Shown: positions 27,305-36,589 of the stretch, one piece after another
How positions within the stretch are numbered: the first letter of the stretch is position 1
Layout: each line of letters opens with the position of its first letter
DNA from: Yoonia litorea
GTDB lineage: Bacteria > Pseudomonadota > Alphaproteobacteria > Rhodobacterales > Rhodobacteraceae
Length of the DNA stretch: 64,000 nt
Direction of reading: 5' to 3'
NCBI RefSeq assembly: GCF_900114675.1
Contig: NZ_FOZM01000002.1
Coordinates: forward strand, 248,001 to 312,000
Notes under the pieces: generated by a model
The model's input: the letters and a program-made list of their open reading frames with translations, nothing else
Told to the model about the DNA's origin: nothing
The model's database searches: none
Program-made: the position numbers and the translations under genes

Positions 27305-29218
27305 ATGGCACGCGACACGATTGAAAGCATCGGTCTTTTTGGGCTTCAGGTTGACACTACCACGGGCGAATACGCCATCGTGGAATACAACGGGTCAGGA
27401 GAACTCGTCACAGACGGGGTCGATCTGAGTATCACTCGGGCCGGTGTCGGCGCGATCACAGAGACCACATATACAGACAATGTCTCGTACAACTTCCAGG
27501 CCACACAGGTGGCGGCTGACGACACGCCTGACGCAACCGGATACAAGGTTCTCTTCCAAGACTCATTCAGCGGTCGCATGATCGTCTGGACCGTGGATGA
27601 CACAGGTGCCTATGTATCGCAGCAGGAGATCACCAATGATCCGGCCGCCATCCGCGATGCAGAGGTTCTCTTCGATGTCGATGGCCTTGACGATGTCGAC
27701 GGAATTGGCGCTGAAGTTGGGCCAACAGTCGTCGTCGTTGATGACAACGCCACCGGTGTTGATCTGATCACAACAGATGGCGCATATGGTATCGTTGATG
27801 CTGCCAACTCCATTGACCTCGATCTCACGAGGGAAGGTGTCGGCACGATCACAGAGACCACATATACCGACAATGTCTCGTACAACTTCCAGGCCACGCA
27901 GGTGGCGGCTGATGACACGCCTGACGCAACCGGATACAAGGTTCTCTTCCAGGACTCATTCAGCGGTCGCATGATCGTCTGGACCGTCGATGACACAGGG
28001 GCCTATGTATCACAGCAAGAGATCACCAATGATCCAGCTGCCATCCGCGATGCAGAGGTACTCTTCAATGTCGATGGCCTTGACGATGTACCCGGCATCG
28101 GTGCTGAAGTAACTCCGCCAGATCCAACAGTCGTCGTCGTTGATGACAACGCCACCGGTGTTGATCTGATCACAACAGATGGCGCATATGGTATCGTTGA
28201 TGCTGCCAACTCCATTGACCTCGATCTCACTCGGGAAGGTGTCGGCACGATCACAGACGCCACATATACCGACAATGTCTCGTACAACTTCCAGGCCACA
28301 CAGGTGGCGGCTGACGACACGCCTGACGCAACCGGATACAAGGTTCTCTTCCAGGACTCATTCACCGGTCGCATGATCGTCTGGACCGTCGATGACACAG
28401 GGGCCTATGTATCTCAGCAAGAGATCACCAATGATCCAGCTGCCATCCGCGATGCAGAGGTACTCTTCAATGTCGATGGACTTGACGATGTACCTGGCAT
28501 CGGTGCCGAAGTTGGGCCAACAGTCGTCGTCGTTGATGACAACGCCACCGGTGTTGATCTGATCACAACAGATGGCGCATATGGTATCGTTGATGCTGCC
28601 AACTCCATTGACCTCGATCTCACTCGGGAAGGTGTCGGCACGATCACAGAGACCACATATACCGACAATGTCTCGTACAACTTCCAGGCCACACAGGTGG
28701 CGGCTGACGACACGCCTGACGCAACCGGATACAAGGTTCTCTTCCAGGACTCATTCACCGGTCGCATGATCGTCTGGACTGTGGATGAAACAGGTGCCTA
28801 TGTATCTCAGCAAGAGATCACCAATGATCCAGCTGCCATCCGCGATGCAGAGGTGCTATTTGACAGCGATGTGGATAGCGACAACTTCCAGTTCCTGGAA
28901 AACAATGGCGCCGTTGGTTTGAAAATCGATACTCAGACTGATCAATACGTCGTTGAAACTGAGAGCAACGAAATCGCCCTTACGGATACAGGAGACGCAC
29001 TCATCTTCTCTGAAAGCGGCCCGATTGAAGCAGAAATAGATGATTTCCAGGTACTGCAACTACTCTTTGAAGTTGAAGCTGGATACGAGACTGTTTCGGT
29101 CGACTTGCTTTCAGGCGCAGTTGATCAATTGTCAGCTACCGCAATCAGTGAGCTCGATGCAGAGAGCTTGTTTGATGTTGATCTGAACGGCGACGGAACT
29201 ATCGGGGTCATCGCCTAG
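27305..29218 (+). CDS. Acidic protein of four near-identical ~131-residue repeats
   Basis: 637 residues, very acidic, with almost no Lys or Arg outside a few fixed places, no signal peptide and no membrane segment. Units cover about residues 7-139, 140-273, 274-404 and 405-520; a diverged fifth follows and ends in FDVDLNGDGTIG, a calcium-loop-like motif. Each unit contains YNFQATQVAADDTPDATGY, a KVLFQDS(F)..MIVWTVD block and AYVSQQEITNDPAAIRDAE. The alternation of hydrophobic strands with W and Y and the closing (N)VDGLDD resemble the tryptophan-rich repeat found at the C-termini of secreted bacterial proteins (PF07483 type). Export by a type I system and a surface or matrix role are inferred from composition and from the polysaccharide neighbours. 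No direct evidence of function exists. Confidence 0.8.
   Translation: MARDTIESIGLFGLQVDTTTGEYAIVEYNGSGELVTDGVDLSITRAGVGAITETTYTDNVSYNFQATQVAADDTPDATGYKVLFQDSFSGRMIVWTVDDTGAYVSQQEITNDPAAIRDAEVLFDVDGLDDVDGIGAEVGPTVVVVDDNATGVDLITTDGAYGIVDAANSIDLDLTREGVGTITETTYTDNVSYNFQATQVAADDTPDATGYKVLFQDSFSGRMIVWTVDDTGAYVSQQEITNDPAAIRDAEVLFNVDGLDDVPGIGAEVTPPDPTVVVVDDNATGVDLITTDGAYGIVDAANSIDLDLTREGVGTITDATYTDNVSYNFQATQVAADDTPDATGYKVLFQDSFTGRMIVWTVDDTGAYVSQQEITNDPAAIRDAEVLFNVDGLDDVPGIGAEVGPTVVVVDDNATGVDLITTDGAYGIVDAANSIDLDLTREGVGTITETTYTDNVSYNFQATQVAADDTPDATGYKVLFQDSFTGRMIVWTVDETGAYVSQQEITNDPAAIRDAEVLFDSDVDSDNFQFLENNGAVGLKIDTQTDQYVVETESNEIALTDTGDALIFSESGPIEAEIDDFQVLQLLFEVEAGYETVSVDLLSGAVDQLSATAISELDAESLFDVDLNGDGTIGVIA
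27425..28857 (+). repeat. Four in-frame DNA repeats of about 393-402 bp
   Basis: Anchoring on the word CAACAGTCGTCGTCG gives starts at 27723, 28125 and 28518, so unit lengths are 402 and 393 bp; the first unit has a different leading part. By eye, units 2 and 3 differ at roughly a dozen of about 393 positions. This level of identity points to recent duplication or gene conversion. Confidence 0.85.
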
Positions 29219-29247
29219 TAAGTACTCCAAAGCCTCATGAAATCTAT

Positions 29248-29276
29248 AAAGCGCCCGCATTGCGGGCGCTTTCCTT
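29248..29276 (+). terminator. Intrinsic terminator after the repeat-protein gene
   Basis: AAAGCGCCCG and CGGGCGCTTT form a strong hairpin around a short loop, followed by CCTTTT. It starts about 30 bp after the stop codon at 29218. The AAA/TTT flanks make it potentially bidirectional. Confidence 0.8.
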
Positions 29277-29573
29277 TTGCGGGTGATTTATCAGCTTTCA
29301 GAGACTTTATAGACTTCAAAAATTTTTAGATGCTTTTGTTCCGCCAGCGTTCGCATAACGGTTGCCAGAAACTAAGTGATGATTCTGCTATCTAATGGTG
29401 GTTTGACATCCCTTCAGATATGAAGCGGTCAGTCAAACATCTGTTGGAGCGAAGCAGGATATGAAAGACCGTGATTTCTGCACGCAGTCCGACAACAACA
29501 ATTCGTGAAAATGATCTCAGCGACTTGGTAAGTCGACAGAACTTTCTAACTTTCCTTCAGAAGGGTAGTGTAG
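29277..29573. other. 297-bp gap upstream of msrA
   Basis: AT-rich intergenic DNA with no credible gene. A TTGACA-like hexamer is at 29403-29408 but no good -10 at standard spacing. The right end holds AGAAGGGTAG, a plausible ribosome-binding site for msrA. Confidence 0.5.
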
Positions 29574-30194
29574 ATGTTCAAACCGCTTGCCGTTTTGCTG
29601 TCGTTATTGCCGCTGCCTGTCTTGGCGGATGAAACGAGGACGGCCTATTTTGCCGGCGGTTGTTTCTGGTGTGTTGAAAGTGACTTCGAGAAGGTACGTG
29701 GTGTCGCTGAGGTGGTGTCTGGCTACACAGGCGGGACCACGGTTGATCCGACCTATGAAACCCTCAAGGGGTCGGGCCATTATGAGGCGGTGGAAATCAC
29801 CTATGATGCCGATGAGGTGAGCTACGAACAGTTGCTTTATGCGTTCTTCCGGTCAGTCGATCCCACAGATGCCGGGGGGCAGTTTTGTGACCGCGGGGAT
29901 GTTTACCGCACGGCGATCTTTGTCACTTCACCTGAAGAGCGCGCTGCGGCAGAAGCTGCAAAAGCCGCGGCCGGGCGGGCACTTGGCCAACAGATCGTGA
30001 CGCCGGTCCTCGATGCTGGAACATTTTACGAGGCCGAGGCCTATCATCAGGACTACTACAAAGGCGAAAGCCGAGTGCTGACGCGCCGTGGGATCAAGAC
30101 ACAGGCCGAGGCCTATGCGTTCTACCGCGAGGCCTGCGGCCGAGATGACCGTGTGCTTGCGCTTTGGGGTGATGCTGCGCCCTTTGCCAAATAG
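29574..30194 (+). CDS. msrA: Exported peptide methionine sulfoxide reductase A
   Basis: 206 residues. The catalytic motif GGCFWCVE is at about residue 26, with SGYTGG, the GHYEAVEI segment and DYYKGE as expected for MsrA, which reduces the S-epimer of methionine sulfoxide in oxidised proteins. The first 18 residues ([18 protein letters not shown]) form a typical Sec signal peptide ending in LA, so this copy should act in the periplasm rather than the cytoplasm. It converges on the broken DUF305 gene with only 2 bp between stops. Confidence 0.93.
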   Translation: MFKPLAVLLSLLPLPVLADETRTAYFAGGCFWCVESDFEKVRGVAEVVSGYTGGTTVDPTYETLKGSGHYEAVEITYDADEVSYEQLLYAFFRSVDPTDAGGQFCDRGDVYRTAIFVTSPEERAAAEAAKAAAGRALGQQIVTPVLDAGTFYEAEAYHQDYYKGESRVLTRRGIKTQAEAYAFYREACGRDDRVLALWGDAAPFAK

Positions 30195-30196
30195 GC

Positions 30197-30565
30197 TTAT
30201 TGTCCTGTGGCGCGCGGTGTACCTTCGGGCGCGATGCCGTTCTGGGTAATGTCGTTGATGTAGAACTGCATCTCGTCAATTTCCGAGACCTGAGCCTCGA
30301 TGATTGCTTGTGCCAGCGCCTGAACGCGCGGGTCTTCGAGATTTGCGCGTTTGTTGCTGTACATGCCCAACATGAAAGCCAGCATGATAATCGCCATCAT
30401 ACCGCCCATATAGAGCGCCATCCACACACGCGTCTGCGAGAAAAAGACATGATCCAGCGCTTAGGTATTCAGGTACATCAACCCGTACATGACGACGGTC
30501 AACGTGATGATCATTGTGAAAAACCGCAAATAGCTGCCGTGATGTTCTGATCCGTGGTCTGTCAT
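30197..30565 (-). pseudogene. Inactivated DUF305-type membrane protein
   Basis: Reading from the ATG at 30565 gives MTDHGSEHHGSYLRFFTM and then MYLNT, a TAA stop at 30461-30463, and the same frame continuing ALDHVFFSQTR...MALYMGG to 30197. Intact family members, as I recall them, read MYLNTYALDH here, so a Tyr codon has become TAA. After the second membrane helix (MLAFMLGMYSNKRANL) the frame jumps straight to EDPRVQALAQAIIEAQ, the usual C-terminal end of DUF305. The middle part with the paired His (HHSIAI) that should bind metal is missing, consistent with an internal deletion. A 76-residue fragment could still be made from a GTG at 30427, but the DUF305 active part is gone. Confidence 0.8.
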
Positions 30566-30635
30566 TTATGCCCCCGCTTTCCTTCTGACGTAGGATGGGA
30601 AACGCGGTGGCGGCATGACTGTTCCGTCGGGGCGG

Positions 30636-31502
30636 TCAGCTCTGGAAGTCCTGCACCTCTGACAAATCGGGGATCACATCTGCCGTGCCGTGGCGTGTGA
30701 CCATCAGCGCACCGGCGATGGTGGCCTGCTTGATGGCCTGAGCCATCGGCATCCCGCGATCAAGACCCGCAAGCACGTAGCCGGTGAAGGTGTCACCCGC
30801 GCCGGTGGTGTCGACGGGATCAACCTTGATTGCGTCGAAGTGCTGCTGCCCATCCGGCCCGTACCAGTCAGCGCCCTCGGCACCACGTGTCACAATGACG
30901 TCCCTGACCGGCAGATCGGCAGGTGACTGACCGGTGGCCTGTTGGAGTTGCTCCGCCTCGACCGCGTTCAGGATCAGAAAGTCGAGATGGGGCAGAACGG
31001 CCTGCACCCGCTCTGCATCAAAGGGGGCTGCGGCATAGGCCACCTGCAGGCCGAGTTTCTTGCCAAGGCTGGCTGCGGTGCGTTGCAGGTTGGTTTCGTT
31101 CTGGATGACCAACCAGTCGCCCGTCTCTGCCTCTGACAAGGCGGCTTGTAATGTCGCTTGTGGGATTTCGGCGTTCGCACCGGGGTGCAGGATGATGCTG
31201 TTTTCACCTGCGGGGTCAACCATGATGATGGCCTGTGCGGTTTCGGTCTCGATCTCGGTGATGTTGCGGGTGTCAACGCCGTATTCCAGCAAGCGCTCAG
31301 CCGCCCAGCGCCCGTCAGAGCCGAGTGCGCCGATATGGTTGACCCGTGCGGCGGCGCGGGCTGCGGCGACGGACATATTGGCACCCTTCCCACCAAGGAA
31401 GCGTTGCCGCCGTGTTGAGGCGAGCGTTTCACCGGGCGTCGGAATATGCGGGACGCTGTAGACGAAATCTGCGTTGATGGAGCCGAGGTTCCAGATTGCC
31501 AT
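30636..31502 (-). CDS. rbsK: Ribokinase (PfkB family)
   Basis: 288 residues with the PfkB N-terminal GGKGANMSVAAARA motif (about 38-51) and the C-terminal DTTGAGDTFTGY signature whose Asp is the catalytic base. It phosphorylates ribose (or a related sugar) in the cytoplasm. The ATG shares one base with the stop of the upstream malic enzyme gene (TGATG). No ribose transporter genes are nearby, so the sugar is assigned from the family. Slightly shorter than E. coli RbsK (309). Confidence 0.85.
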   Translation of the reverse strand: MAIWNLGSINADFVYSVPHIPTPGETLASTRRQRFLGGKGANMSVAAARAAARVNHIGALGSDGRWAAERLLEYGVDTRNITEIETETAQAIIMVDPAGENSIILHPGANAEIPQATLQAALSEAETGDWLVIQNETNLQRTAASLGKKLGLQVAYAAAPFDAERVQAVLPHLDFLILNAVEAEQLQQATGQSPADLPVRDVIVTRGAEGADWYGPDGQQHFDAIKVDPVDTTGAGDTFTGYVLAGLDRGMPMAQAIKQATIAGALMVTRHGTADVIPDLSEVQDFQS

Positions 31503-33757
31503 CAGTCGACCCGGCAGGCCGCGATCACGGCCATATTGACGATGTCATTGACGGTCGAGCCGGTTGAGCAGATCTGGATCGGTTTGCCAATTCCTGACAG
31601 GATCGGGCCGATCACAGTCGCGCCGGCCATTTCCTGCATCAGTTTCACGGAGATCGATGCGGAATGTCTGGCCGGAACGACCAGAACATTTGCAGGGCCG
31701 GTAAGGCGCTGGAACGGGTAGCTTTCCTGCGCCTTGACGTTAAGAGCGACGTCAACGGTCATTTCGCCTTCATATTCAAAATCCGCCTTGCGGGCGTCGA
31801 GCACCTTGGGGGCCTTGTGCATTTTCTCGGCCCGTTCGGAGACCGGATAACCAAAGGTCGAGAACGACAGGAAGGCGACACGGGGTTCCAGACCCAGTTC
31901 GCGGGCCACTGCGGCACCGCGTTCTGCGATATCGGCAAGGTCTTCTTCGTTTGGCCATTCATGTACCAGCGTATCGGTAATCAGCACGATCCGGCCTTTG
32001 TGCAACAAGGCTGTCACACCTACGGCACCATCGTGAGGCTGGGCATCAAAGACGTGGTTGATTAGCTCAAGGATGTGGGCCGACTTGCGGGTTGCGCCCG
32101 TCACCATCCCGTCGGCGTGACCGTGGGCGAGCATGAGGGCTGCAAAAACGTGACGGTCACGCGCGGCAAGCCGGTGGACATCTTGCATGTCCACGCCCTT
32201 GCGCTGAAGCCGTTCGTAAAGGAACGCCTTGTATGTCTCCAGATGAGAGGTGTTGGCGGCGTTGACGATCTCCAGTTCGTCGTAGGCTTCCGGCATTCCT
32301 TCGCCAGCCAGCTTATCACGCACGTCATCTTCACGCCCGACAATGAGGGCCTTGCCCATACCGGCGCGCTGGTATTGCACGGCAGCGCGCAAGACACGTG
32401 GGTCATCACCTTCGGCAAAGACCACGGTGGATTGGTTGGCACGGGCGCGGGCGTTCAGGCTGCGCAGGATCGACTGGGTCGGGTCCATGCGGGTCTTCAA
32501 CGAAAGCTCATAGGCATCCATATCGACAATCGGGCGACGCGCGACGCCGGTCGCCATACCGGCTTTGGCCACAGCAGGCGGAATCCGATGGATCAGGCGC
32601 GGGTCAAATGGTGTGGGGATGATATAGTCACGGCCGAAGGTCAGCTTCTTGCCGTAGGCCATTGCGACTTCGTCAGGCACGTCCTCGCGGGCGAGCGCGG
32701 CCAAAGCCTCAGCACAAGCGATCTTCATCTCATCGTTGATTGCGCGCGCGTGGATATCGAGCGCCCCGCGGAAGAGATACGGGAACCCAAGCACGTTGTT
32801 GACCTGATTGGGGTAGTCACTGCGGCCGGTGGCGACGATGGCATCTTCGCGCACGGCATGCGCATCTTCCGGTGTGATTTCCGGATCGGGGTTGGCCATG
32901 GCAAAGATGACGAGATTGTCGGCCATATTGGCGACCATCTCTTGCGTCACAGCACCCTTGGCGCTGACACCGAGGAACACATCGCATCCCTTCATCGCAT
33001 CATCGAGTGAGCGGGCCGTGGTATTGGCAGCATGGGCGGACTTCCACTGGTTCATGCCCTCGGTCCGGCCTTGGTAGATGACCCCTTTGGTGTCGCACAT
33101 GATGCAGTTGTCATGCTTGGCACCCATTGCCTTGAGCAGTTCCAGACAGGCAATGCCAGCAGCACCCGCACCATTGAGAACGATCTTCACATCCTCGATC
33201 TTTTTGCCGGAGATATGCAGCGCGTTCAGAAGGCCAGCCGCACAGATCACTGCCGTGCCGTGCTGATCATCGTGGAACACCGGAATATCCATCTGCTCCT
33301 TGAGTGTTTGTTCAATGATGAAACACTCAGGTGCCTTGATATCCTCAAGATTGATGCCGCCAAAGGTCGGGCCAAGCAGCCGCACCGCTTTGATGAATTC
33401 ATCGGGGTCTTCGGTATCAAGCTCAAGGTCGATCGAGTTCACATCGGCAAAGCGTTTGAACAGAACCGACTTGCCCTCCATCACCGGCTTTGAGCCCAGC
33501 GCGCCAAGATTGCCCAGACCAAGCACCGCCGTGCCATTCGAGATGACAGCGACGAGGTTCCCCTTGTTGGTATAGTCATAGGCTGTAGCGGGGTCTTCGG
33601 CGATTTCCTCGCATGGGATCGCGACACCGGGTGAGTAGGCCAGTGACAGATCCCGTTGGGTCGTCATGGGGACTGTGGCTTGGATTTCCCATTTGCCCGG
33701 GCTTGGCTGCATGTGGAATTGCAGCGCATCCTCGCGGGTCAGTTTGTTCTTGGCCAT
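31502..33757 (-). CDS. maeB: NADP-dependent malic enzyme with phosphotransacetylase-like domain
   Basis: 751 residues from the ATG at 33757, preceded by a strong GGGGGGAA site; the longer frame to 33814 is discarded. The N-terminal 430 residues are a malic enzyme (SLAYSPGVAIPC, VFHDDQHGTAV, NGAGAAGIACLEL for NADP). The C-terminal 320 residues resemble phosphotransacetylase (GMVTGATRKSA, VLVVPARHSAS) and are regulatory in MaeB-type enzymes. It decarboxylates malate to pyruvate with NADPH formation. A 125-bp divergent region separates it from mutS. Confidence 0.93.
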   Translation of the reverse strand: MAKNKLTREDALQFHMQPSPGKWEIQATVPMTTQRDLSLAYSPGVAIPCEEIAEDPATAYDYTNKGNLVAVISNGTAVLGLGNLGALGSKPVMEGKSVLFKRFADVNSIDLELDTEDPDEFIKAVRLLGPTFGGINLEDIKAPECFIIEQTLKEQMDIPVFHDDQHGTAVICAAGLLNALHISGKKIEDVKIVLNGAGAAGIACLELLKAMGAKHDNCIMCDTKGVIYQGRTEGMNQWKSAHAANTTARSLDDAMKGCDVFLGVSAKGAVTQEMVANMADNLVIFAMANPDPEITPEDAHAVREDAIVATGRSDYPNQVNNVLGFPYLFRGALDIHARAINDEMKIACAEALAALAREDVPDEVAMAYGKKLTFGRDYIIPTPFDPRLIHRIPPAVAKAGMATGVARRPIVDMDAYELSLKTRMDPTQSILRSLNARARANQSTVVFAEGDDPRVLRAAVQYQRAGMGKALIVGREDDVRDKLAGEGMPEAYDELEIVNAANTSHLETYKAFLYERLQRKGVDMQDVHRLAARDRHVFAALMLAHGHADGMVTGATRKSAHILELINHVFDAQPHDGAVGVTALLHKGRIVLITDTLVHEWPNEEDLADIAERGAAVARELGLEPRVAFLSFSTFGYPVSERAEKMHKAPKVLDARKADFEYEGEMTVDVALNVKAQESYPFQRLTGPANVLVVPARHSASISVKLMQEMAGATVIGPILSGIGKPIQICSTGSTVNDIVNMAVIAACRVD

Positions 33758-33882
33758 TGATGTTCCCCCCTTGGCAGTCCCCGAAACATAGCGGGCTTCA
33801 TCAGGCAGTCGCAACGGGGTGATTTCGGGGTTTCGTCGCTAACATGGGCTGATAATGTGCGGCGCATGATCCGGGGGGATGC

Positions 33883-36522
33883 ATGAGCAGCGCAAAGAAC
33901 ACCGTCACGCCCATGATGGCGCAATACCTTGAGATCAAGGCCCAGCACCCTGACGCGCTGTTGTTCTATCGCATGGGCGATTTCTACGAGATGTTCTTTG
34001 ACGACGCTGTCGCGGCAGCCGAGGCGCTGGACATCGCGCTGACCAAACGCGGCAAGCATGACGGCGATGACATCCCCATGTGTGGTGTGCCGCATCATGC
34101 AGCAGAGGGGTATTTCCTGACGCTGATCCGCAAGGGCTTCCGTGTTGCCGTCTGCGAACAGATGGAAAGCCCCGCAGAGGCGAAAAAGCGTGGCTATAAG
34201 GCAGTTGTGAAGCGCGAGGTCGTGCGTCTGGTGACACCGGGCACGTTGACCGAAGATTCCCTCTTGGATGCACGCCGCCACAACTTTCTGGCCGCCTACC
34301 ATGTCGTGCGCGATGAGGGTGCGCTGGCCTGGGTCGACATTTCAACCGGGGGGTTTCACGTCATGCCCTGTGCCGGTGCCGCGCTGGGGCCGGAACTGGC
34401 ACGGATTACCCCACGAGAAGTGATCGTCATTGATGGATCAGAGGGCCAGTGGTCCGAGGTCATCGCAGACTCTGGTGCCACACTGACGACCTTGGGGGCG
34501 GCGGCCTTTGACAGTTCCGCGGGCGACAAGCGGCTGTGTGCGCTTTACAAAGTCGGGTCGCTGGACGCCTTTGGCACGTTTTCCCGCGCCGAGATCGGGG
34601 CCATGTCAGCCGTCGCTGAATACCTTGATATCACGCAGCGCGGAAACCTGCCGTTGTTGCGCCCCCCGGTGCGCGAGGGGCAATCGGCGGCGATGCAGAT
34701 CGACGCGGCGACACGGCGCTCGCTGGAGTTGACCCATGCGATGAATGGCGGGCGGCAAGGTTCGCTTTTGCACTGTATCGACCGGACGGTGACCGCAGGC
34801 GGCGCGCGCTTGTTGGAGCGGCGGCTGTCGTCCCCTTCTTGCAGTATTGAGGTGATTGCGGCGCGTCAGGACGCCGTTTCATTTCTATGTGAAAATCAGC
34901 GGCTAACTGAGGATATCCGCGATGCGCTGAAAGGTGTTCACGATATTGATCGCGCGTTGTCGCGTCTTGCGCTCGACCGAGGTGGACCACGCGATATGGC
35001 GGCGATCCGCAACACGCTGGGCCAAGCTGCTGACCTGTCGCAAGGATTGCCGGAGAACCTGCCATCTGTGTTGGCAGATGCCGCGCGCGACCTGACCGGC
35101 CATGACGCTTTGCTTGACCTGCTGGATCAGGCGCTGGTTGCTGAACCGCCACTGCTTTCCCGCGATGGCGCATTTATTGCACCCGACTACAACGAAGAAC
35201 TGGATGAGGTGCGCAAGCTGCGTGACGAAGGCCGATCCGTCATTGCAGGGATGCAGGCAGAGTATATTGCGCTCTCAGCCGTGCAATCGCTCAAGATCAA
35301 GCACAACAATGTGCTGGGCTACTTCATCGAGACGACAGCGACCCATGCCGAAAAGATGATGGCACCGCCGTTGTCAGAGACCTTTATCCACCGCCAGACG
35401 ACGGCCAATCAGGTGCGGTTTACCACCGTCGATCTGTCGGAAATCGAAACGAAGATCCTGAATGCAGGCGGCCGTGCGCTTGAGATCGAAAAGCGGCTTT
35501 ACGCAGATCTGCGTGCCGCAATCATTGATCAGGCGGGGCCGCTGGGGGCATTGGCACGCGCGCTTGCCACGTTTGATCAGGCAGCGGCGCTTGCCCATCT
35601 GGCAACCACAGAAAACTGGGTGCGGCCAAGAGTGGACGACAGCCGCGCCTTTGAAATCACCAACGGGCGGCATCCGGTGGTCGAGAACGCATTGCAAAAG
35701 GACGGCACACCCTTTGTTGCCAATGACTGCGACCTGACGGACGCCCATATCTGGCTGCTGACCGGCCCCAATATGGCGGGTAAATCAACATTTCTGCGCC
35801 AGAACGCCCTGCTCGCGATCCTTGCGCAAATGGGGAGCTTTGTGCCCGCGTCAGAGGCACATATCGGCGTGGTCAGCCAGATCTTCAGTCGCGTGGGCGC
35901 GAGCGATGACCTCGCCCGCGGGCGATCTACCTTCATGGTGGAAATGGTTGAAACCGCGGCGATCCTGAATCAGGCCGATGACCGCGCCCTTGTGATCCTT
36001 GACGAAATCGGACGCGGCACTGCGACCTATGACGGCCTGTCTATCGCCTGGGCGACGCTTGAACACCTGCACGACGTGAACCGGTGCCGCGCGCTTTTCG
36101 CCACGCATTATCACGAGATGGCCACGCTTTCGAACAAGCTGGAGGGGGTGGAGAACGCCACGGTCGCAGTCAAGGAATGGGACGGCGATGTGATCTTCCT
36201 GCATGAGGTCAAACGCGGAACCGCCGACCGCAGTTATGGTGTGCAGGTAGCAAGGCTGGCAGGGCTGCCGCCCGTCGTGGTGGAACGGGCCAAAGTGGTG
36301 CTTGAGGCATTGGAAAAGGGCGAGCGCGAAGGCGGATCAACGCGCAAGACCGTGATTGACGACCTGCCGCTTTTTTCTGCCACACCTGCGCCCGCGCCTG
36401 CCAAGCCCAAGTCATCGCAGGTTGAGGAAAAACTCCAAAACATCCACCCCGACACGCTCAGCCCGCGTGAAGCGCTCGACCTGATTTATGAGCTGACGGA
36501 AATGGCAAAAGGCGCGGAATAA
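33883..36522 (+). CDS. mutS: DNA mismatch repair protein MutS
   Basis: 879 residues, full length. The mismatch-recognition FxE is visible in MGDFYEMFF (about residue 30). The ATPase has Walker A GPNMAGKST near 630, Walker B VILDEIGRGTATYDG, and the H-containing FATHYHE. Near the C-terminus there is a proline-alanine-rich linker (ATPAPAPAKPKS) before the dimerisation helices. MutS binds mismatched bases and starts methyl-independent repair in alphaproteobacteria. GGGGGATGC just before the ATG is the ribosome-binding site. The stop codon forms the loop of a terminator hairpin. Confidence 0.97.
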   Translation: MSSAKNTVTPMMAQYLEIKAQHPDALLFYRMGDFYEMFFDDAVAAAEALDIALTKRGKHDGDDIPMCGVPHHAAEGYFLTLIRKGFRVAVCEQMESPAEAKKRGYKAVVKREVVRLVTPGTLTEDSLLDARRHNFLAAYHVVRDEGALAWVDISTGGFHVMPCAGAALGPELARITPREVIVIDGSEGQWSEVIADSGATLTTLGAAAFDSSAGDKRLCALYKVGSLDAFGTFSRAEIGAMSAVAEYLDITQRGNLPLLRPPVREGQSAAMQIDAATRRSLELTHAMNGGRQGSLLHCIDRTVTAGGARLLERRLSSPSCSIEVIAARQDAVSFLCENQRLTEDIRDALKGVHDIDRALSRLALDRGGPRDMAAIRNTLGQAADLSQGLPENLPSVLADAARDLTGHDALLDLLDQALVAEPPLLSRDGAFIAPDYNEELDEVRKLRDEGRSVIAGMQAEYIALSAVQSLKIKHNNVLGYFIETTATHAEKMMAPPLSETFIHRQTTANQVRFTTVDLSEIETKILNAGGRALEIEKRLYADLRAAIIDQAGPLGALARALATFDQAAALAHLATTENWVRPRVDDSRAFEITNGRHPVVENALQKDGTPFVANDCDLTDAHIWLLTGPNMAGKSTFLRQNALLAILAQMGSFVPASEAHIGVVSQIFSRVGASDDLARGRSTFMVEMVETAAILNQADDRALVILDEIGRGTATYDGLSIAWATLEHLHDVNRCRALFATHYHEMATLSNKLEGVENATVAVKEWDGDVIFLHEVKRGTADRSYGVQVARLAGLPPVVVERAKVVLEALEKGEREGGSTRKTVIDDLPLFSATPAPAPAKPKSSQVEEKLQNIHPDTLSPREALDLIYELTEMAKGAE

Positions 36523-36535
36523 TCCGCGCCCTTTC
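36508..36535 (+). terminator. Terminator whose loop is the mutS stop codon
   Basis: GGCGCGGA (36511-36518) pairs with TCCGCGCC (36523-36530) around ATAA, which contains the mutS TAA stop at 36520-36522. The stem is extended by AAA on the left and CTTTCT on the right. It faces the convergent grpE gene. Confidence 0.75.
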
Positions 36536-36589
36536 TGGTGTTCAAAAGTTTCGGTGCGCCACCGACAAAGGTGATGGGATGGGGCGCGA

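Noticed and set aside
27346-28767. Long minus-strand frames within the repeat-protein gene
   Set aside because: They recur with the same spacing as the repeats, are rich in Ser/Thr from antisense of acidic codons, and have no ribosome-binding sites; they are mirror frames of the real gene.
30428-30565. Separate 34-residue gene upstream of the DUF305 fragment
   Set aside because: It is in the same frame as the fragment and reads as the normal N-terminus of the same family, so it is part of one broken gene.
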